Shown here one piece after another: positions 60,114 through 64,000 of a DNA stretch of 64,000 bases; position 1 is the first letter of the stretch; every line of letters begins with the position of its first letter. The notes below the pieces were generated by a model. It did not search any database. It saw only the letters and a program-made list of their open reading frames with translations, and was not told where the DNA came from. The stretch is from Bryobacterales bacterium (lineage in GTDB: Bacteria > Acidobacteriota > Terriglobia > Bryobacterales > Bryobacteraceae), in NCBI GenBank assembly GCA_020846745.1, contig JADLDI010000067.1, positions 1 through 64,000 on the forward strand. The letters are read 5' to 3'. A program made the translations under genes and the position numbers.

Positions 60114-62216
60114 ATGAGTGTGCTAATAGTCCCGATCGATGCGTCGCAGGTAGCTCAAAGCGAACGCGGTCAACAGAAAGTCAAAGTTGCCGTCCAGTCT
60201 GGCGGCAAGGTGCTCGCACAGGAAGTGTCCCTACAGGATGGCCGGACGGAGGTTCGCTTTGACGTCGATGAAAAGCAACCGGCCACGGTGGCGATCGGGC
60301 CGGTAAGCGCCGACGACGAAGACATTTTCAAGCTGCAAACCCTGTCGGCGCCCGTTTCGCCCAACCTGTGGCGGGATCAGGACCAGTTGACGATTTCCCC
60401 GTTCCTGGTCACCCCCATCTGGTGGCGAAACTGGCTGCGGTGGTGCCGCGAATTCGTCATCGAAGGCCGCGTGGTCTGTGCCGACGGAAGCCCGGTTCCG
60501 GGAGCGCAGGTCCGCGCCTTCGATGTCGACTACTTTTGGTGGTGGTCTTCGATTGCACAGGTCGGGCCGGCTGTGGTCACCGATGCCAGCGGGCATTTCA
60601 GCATGCGCTTTCGCTGGTGCTGCGGCTGGCTGCCCATCTGGTGGTGGCGTATGCGGTCGTGGCGGCTCGAGCATGCCCTGGTCGAAAAGATCCAGCCCGT
60701 TCTGAAGCTCAATCCTGCCTTGAAAGCCATCGAGCCGTCGCCTGTTCCATCCCTCGACATGGTTGCCCTCAACCCGCAACCGCTGCCGCCCGGGCCGCGC
60801 CCGGATCCCGTCTTCACGGGCAAACAGATCAACCCGTCCGTGATCCCCGCCCTGCGCGACCGCCTTATCCGCGCTCTGCCGCAGGTCCCCGAACTCGAAC
60901 GGCTCCGCATCTGGCCCTGGTTCCCCTGGACCCCCTGGCTCGATTGCGCGCCCGACATCATCTTCCGCGTCACCCAGAACTGCTCCGGACCCGTCACCAA
61001 GACCATCGTCAACGAGAGCGTCTTCCAAACTCGCTGGGACATTCCGACAAACCTCAACGTGACGCTCATCGCCAATCAGGAAGCCTGCTGCCTGCCGCCC
61101 CACAATCCGGATCCGGAGGGTGACTGCGCCCTGTTCACCAAGGTCTGCGACATTCCGGTAATCGACATCGGCGGCAATTCCGGCGCACCCGCTGGTCCCG
61201 TCGGCTATGCCGATCCCGGCGGTCGCGACCGTCCGTTCTCCCAGGGCGTCGGCCTCTACGGCCAGTTCGGCAGCGCCGCCCAGGCCGACTTCTACGAGAT
61301 CGAGTGCAAACCCGCGGGAGGCGGCGTTTGGGCGCCTGTGCCGGACGGCGCCTTGCAGCCCTTCTATCGTGGGTACTTTAACGCCACCCTTCCGTTCCCC
61401 AACCAGTGGAGCGGCGACTGGTTCAACGTGATCTCCGTGGGCGGCAAGAACTTCTACGAAAGCCGCCAGCATTACGAAGCCACCCATCCGCCGGCCAACT
61501 GGGGTTCGCCATTCGGGCGCTCCTGGTATACCGACCGGGACTACCTGGCCACCCTCCAGACAAACGGCTTCTTCGCCGACGGAGCCTACGAATTCCAACT
61601 CGTCGGCTACCGCGACTCGGGCGCCAACGCCCCGGACCTCTCCACCCGAACCGTCCTGCCCGGTTGCGGCGACGGCCCGAACAATCGAGTCGTGATCCGC
61701 ATCGACAACCGGTTCGTAGCCGCGCCCACGCCAGGCTCCGTGCATATCAATACGACGGAACCCGACTGTGGCATCAACGCCATCCGCATCGGCGGCACGG
61801 CCGTCGCCCCATGCGGCGCTCAGAAACTCGAGCACGGAACACCGCTCGAAATCGATTTCTTCGTCACCGATCCCGATGGTCACCTCGACCACTACGAACT
61901 GAAGGTGAAGTACGATCTCGGGTATATTAAGGACCTGCTCAGTTCGACGGATGTGGGGACGTTCACCCTGACACCGCTCTCCGGCGGGCCCGTCGGGCCG
62001 GACTACGGGCAAGCCGTAACGCTCCCGCAAACAGCCACACGGCCCACCTGGAATGGCGGCACCCTGCGCCTGCACATCGACGATGCGGCGAGGGTGTTTC
62101 CCAAAACCTGCTGCTACGTCGTCGAACTGATCGTCTGGAAGCGTAACATCGTCGACTGCAACGGCAATCTGAGTTACTTCAACCAGATGCACCAGTCGTT
62201 CACAGTGCTTGTGTAA
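60114..62216 (+). CDS. Tryptophan-rich 700-residue protein with transthyretin-like domain
   Basis: 700 residues from ATG 60114, with the strong site GGAGGAGAGG; an open frame from 59982 is not used. No signal peptide. Residues 1 to 85 form a beta-rich start; 101 to 183 contain many tryptophans (WWRNWLRWCREF, FWWWSSIAQ, IWWWRMRSW) around a carboxypeptidase-regulatory or transthyretin-like domain (VIEGRVVCADGSPVPGAQVRAFDVD, 115 to 139). The motif MVALNPQPLPPGP (216 to 228) follows; then two or more long beta domains to the end, the last near 580 to 700 being Ig-like. About 20 cysteines are scattered. I do not recognise the protein. Last gene of the cassette, before a terminator. Confidence 0.75.
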   Translation: MSVLIVPIDASQVAQSERGQQKVKVAVQSGGKVLAQEVSLQDGRTEVRFDVDEKQPATVAIGPVSADDEDIFKLQTLSAPVSPNLWRDQDQLTISPFLVTPIWWRNWLRWCREFVIEGRVVCADGSPVPGAQVRAFDVDYFWWWSSIAQVGPAVVTDASGHFSMRFRWCCGWLPIWWWRMRSWRLEHALVEKIQPVLKLNPALKAIEPSPVPSLDMVALNPQPLPPGPRPDPVFTGKQINPSVIPALRDRLIRALPQVPELERLRIWPWFPWTPWLDCAPDIIFRVTQNCSGPVTKTIVNESVFQTRWDIPTNLNVTLIANQEACCLPPHNPDPEGDCALFTKVCDIPVIDIGGNSGAPAGPVGYADPGGRDRPFSQGVGLYGQFGSAAQADFYEIECKPAGGGVWAPVPDGALQPFYRGYFNATLPFPNQWSGDWFNVISVGGKNFYESRQHYEATHPPANWGSPFGRSWYTDRDYLATLQTNGFFADGAYEFQLVGYRDSGANAPDLSTRTVLPGCGDGPNNRVVIRIDNRFVAAPTPGSVHINTTEPDCGINAIRIGGTAVAPCGAQKLEHGTPLEIDFFVTDPDGHLDHYELKVKYDLGYIKDLLSSTDVGTFTLTPLSGGPVGPDYGQAVTLPQTATRPTWNGGTLRLHIDDAARVFPKTCCYVVELIVWKRNIVDCNGNLSYFNQMHQSFTVLV

Positions 62217-62251
62217 CTTGACCTACTAACCAACTCGGAGGAGGAGACTAA

Positions 62252-62281
62252 GGCCGCCCACGCGTTCGGGCGGCCTCTTTT
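62252..62281 (+). terminator. Rho-independent terminator of the DUF1360 cassette
   Basis: GGCCGCCC (62252-62259), 8-base loop, GGGCGGCC (62268-62275), then TCTTTTT. A perfect 8-bp GC stem with a T tract on the plus strand, 36 bases after the 700-residue gene's stop. No T tract on the other strand. Confidence 0.93.
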
Positions 62282-62340
62282 TCTGTCCTCCTATCCCTTC
62301 ATTGTTTCAACTTCAACCTCTGAGGGGACCGGTGCATCCA

Positions 62341-63765
62341 CTACCGTCGCGCCCGCTGCGGACCGATCCCGTCGAGCAACGACAGCACCCGCTCCGCCGC
62401 GGGAGCCTGCACCTTCACGATCACACTTGGCGCAACCCCGCCAATTATCAGAAACAGCACTACAGCCGTAAGTGCCCACCGTTCGCGCGGCAACGCGTCC
62501 ACCTTCGGCAACCCAACCAGGCGCTTGCCGAGGAAGATGCGCGTGAACAGCCGCAACAGCAGGAACGCGTTCAGGCCGGTAGCCGCCGGCAACGCCAGCC
62601 CGATAAACGGATGAGTCTCTAAGGCGCCGTGCAACAGCAGGTCTTCCGCGCAAAAGCCCAGTGTGCCCGGCAAACCAACCAGCGCCAGCGCAAACAGAAC
62701 CCAGAAAACCGCCAGCCGCGGAGCGCGTGCGGCCAAGCCCTGATAGCCTTCGGCCCGCGTCAGATTGCCGAACCGTACCTCAATCGCGCGGTGCACCGCC
62801 AGCAGGCCCGTGCTGGCCACCGCTACCACCATCCAGAGCACCATCGCGCCGCCAACACCGGCCACCGAGGCGCTTTCGATTCCGGCCAGAATGCACGCCG
62901 CCTGGCTGATGATCACCATGCCGATGATCCGCCGCGGACGCTTTTCCGCCAGCGCGGCCAGCGCACCTAGTAAAGCGGTGAACAGCGCAAGATCCGTCAG
63001 CAGCGGAAATGCCTCCCGCGCCACTTCGGGCAGCCGCGGAATCGCCACCCGCAGCACCACGAAAGCGCCGATATGCACATTCACCAGCAGTGTCACCAGC
63101 AGTAGCGGACCGCGGTCGAATGCGCACGCAACCCACGAGTGCATCGGGAACACGCCTTTCCTCAACGCCACGGCCACCATCAAAAGAGCAAAAGCCCAAC
63201 GGCCTGCCGTAGTGCTATCCGCACCGCCGGCGGCGCCCGACATCAGTGCAATCGCCGCCCCTAAGAACACAACACTGCCGATCAGCGCAATGCCGGCCAG
63301 CACCCGGCCGCGATCGCCCGCGTCGGTGTTCTGCGCAGGCAGCCAGTTGGTCACGAACGGGACCACGCTTACGGTCCACGCCACAAACAGCAGCACTAAG
63401 TTATCGGTCGCATAAGTCGCAAGTGTTGCCGATAAGACCACTAACAGCGCGGACAGTTCGCGCAACCCGATATCTCGCTTCGGCGCCACCAGAACAGTTA
63501 CCAGTGCAAGGCCCGCGAACAACACGAGCGGAAGAACATTCAACGAATCCGCGTCCAGCAAGCCCGCGCTCCAAGCGTCGCCTAGCGCCACGCCGCCGCC
63601 CGTTGTCACCGCCACCAGTGCCGCCGTCGACGAGGCCAGGGCCACCAGCGCGGCAAGGGCTGCAACCAGGCGTGCCGCTTTCGCGCCCGTCAACCGCAGC
63701 ACCACGATCGCTATCAACGGCGTCAATACCGCGACAGTTACAAAAGGGAAGGGAAGACTAGACAT
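62341..63765 (-). CDS. Proton-conducting membrane subunit, NuoM/MrpD-like
   Basis: 474 residues from ATG 63765; a longer frame to 63831 would lie inside the upstream gene. About 13 transmembrane helices. The antiporter-like proton-channel core is seen in VPFVTNWLPAQ, AFALLMVAVALRKGVFPMHSWVACAFDRGPLLLVTLLVNVHIGAFVVLR (positions about 214 to 260, with a helix-borne lysine K225 and histidine), and IGMVIISQAACILAGI. This is the family of complex I subunits L, M and N and Mrp antiporter subunits. Sequence is divergent from canonical NuoM. It overlaps the preceding NuoL-like gene by 8 bases. Confidence 0.85.
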   Translation of the reverse strand: MSSLPFPFVTVAVLTPLIAIVVLRLTGAKAARLVAALAALVALASSTAALVAVTTGGGVALGDAWSAGLLDADSLNVLPLVLFAGLALVTVLVAPKRDIGLRELSALLVVLSATLATYATDNLVLLFVAWTVSVVPFVTNWLPAQNTDAGDRGRVLAGIALIGSVVFLGAAIALMSGAAGGADSTTAGRWAFALLMVAVALRKGVFPMHSWVACAFDRGPLLLVTLLVNVHIGAFVVLRVAIPRLPEVAREAFPLLTDLALFTALLGALAALAEKRPRRIIGMVIISQAACILAGIESASVAGVGGAMVLWMVVAVASTGLLAVHRAIEVRFGNLTRAEGYQGLAARAPRLAVFWVLFALALVGLPGTLGFCAEDLLLHGALETHPFIGLALPAATGLNAFLLLRLFTRIFLGKRLVGLPKVDALPRERWALTAVVLFLIIGGVAPSVIVKVQAPAAERVLSLLDGIGPQRARR

Positions 63766-64000
63766 CGGCCCGCTCCTCAGAGATACGCGCGAGCGGGACA
63801 CTCGGGCGTTCCCCCCGCCGGGGCGTCGCATCGATTCCGGCCAGACTGTGTTCCACCGCCGCGATCCAACGCGCCATTTCGTTCAGCGGAGCCACAAAGT
63901 AACGGTCCAGCATCGCGTCCAGATAGCCGCGAAGCAAGGCCCACCGGTATAGCCACATGCGCACCGATTCCGGCAGCAACGCCTCATAGTAGATGCCTGC
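63758..64000 (-). CDS. NuoL-like proton-pumping subunit, C-terminal part
   Basis: The open frame enters from the right end of the window and ends at 63758 (80 residues visible). The segment YYEALLPESVRMWLYRWALLRGYLDAMLDRYFVAPLNEMARWIAAVEHSL resembles the C-terminal lateral helix and last membrane helix of NuoL-type subunits, whose sequence often reads R-x-x-Y-L-D-x-x-x-D-x-x-F-V-x-P-L. It ends in a polar tail. With the NuoM-like gene it forms the 3' end of a complex I-type, or complex I-related, operon beyond the window. Confidence 0.75.
   Translation of the reverse strand, partial: AGIYYEALLPESVRMWLYRWALLRGYLDAMLDRYFVAPLNEMARWIAAVEHSLAGIDATPRRGERPSVPLARISEERADV

Noticed and set aside
60231..62192. 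653-codon open frame on the minus strand opposite the 700-residue gene
   Set aside because: It has no ribosome site or recognisable fold, and its composition is that of an antisense shadow (runs of Val, Gly, Asp). The plus-strand frame has a strong ribosome site and a downstream terminator.
1..64000. CRISPR arrays, tRNA or rRNA genes, insertion sequences, integrases
   Set aside because: No regularly spaced repeats, cloverleaf-like segments, transposase motifs or integrase motifs were recognised anywhere in the window.

Overview
The window is high-GC bacterial chromosome and is almost fully coding. The gene set points to Acidobacteriota, probably the Bryobacterales/Solibacter side. It has a long Oar-type TonB-dependent receptor with an N-terminal carboxypeptidase-regulatory domain, several exported Gfo/Idh/MocA oxidoreductases and sugar isomerase-like proteins, parallel beta-helix proteins, Reg_prop-type beta-propellers and a SxtJ/DUF5989/carbamoyltransferase module. 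The taxon is inferred from gene content only. I saw no tRNA, rRNA, CRISPR array, insertion sequence or prophage, and no gene-free stretch longer than 300 bases.

Layout. 1-256: 3' end of a SEC-C motif gene followed by a decayed tandem copy of its tail. 282-9593: amino-sugar locus, with a GH20 hexosaminidase and APC permease on the minus strand and, divergently, a ROK regulator, DegT-type aminotransferase, propeller/helical exported protein and NagX-like membrane protein. 9766-16093: tripartite efflux operon (TolC, EmrA, EmrB) with a cytidylate kinase-like gene inside it, then a second MFS carrier. 16200-20652: glnS, a double GNAT protein, an isochorismatase-like hydrolase and a threonine synthase-like enzyme. 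20633-28860 (minus): two small orphans, a Gfo/Idh/MocA protein, and the run TonB receptor, SxtJ, DUF5989, carbamoyltransferase, exported protein. 29003-37618: polysaccharide-type beta-helix proteins, a thioredoxin reductase-like flavoprotein, an exported isomerase, a propeller protein and a zinc metallopeptidase-like protein. 37667-40287 (minus): rpsA, an HU/IHF gene and a HIT gene. 40521-46465 (plus): sorbitol-type dehydrogenase, rhamnulokinase and exported proteins. 46522-48677 (minus): an exported helical protein and an SDR.

48762-59209 (minus) is a nine-gene operon for a complete methylmalonyl-CoA/transcarboxylase (Wood-Werkman type) route. In transcription order it holds transcarboxylase 5S-like and 12S-like subunits, a small delta-like protein, the biotin carrier, methylmalonyl-CoA epimerase, mutase small and large subunits, the MeaB chaperone, and a CoA-transferase. 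Together these could interconvert pyruvate plus methylmalonyl-CoA with oxaloacetate plus propionyl-CoA, and methylmalonyl-CoA with succinyl-CoA. The mutase small subunit lacks about 140 residues of its barrel compared with the large subunit next door, and an 8-bp inverted repeat lies just before the operon.

59425-62216 (plus) is a three-gene cassette closed by a strong terminator: a DUF1360-like membrane protein, an 82-residue protein and a 700-residue tryptophan-rich protein without a signal peptide. It is the best candidate here for an undescribed system. 62341-64000 (minus) is the end of an operon for complex I-type proton-pumping subunits (NuoM-like and the C-terminus of a NuoL-like protein). 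Several genes have a -10-like hexamer only 6 to 15 bases before the start codon, which suggests leaderless transcripts.
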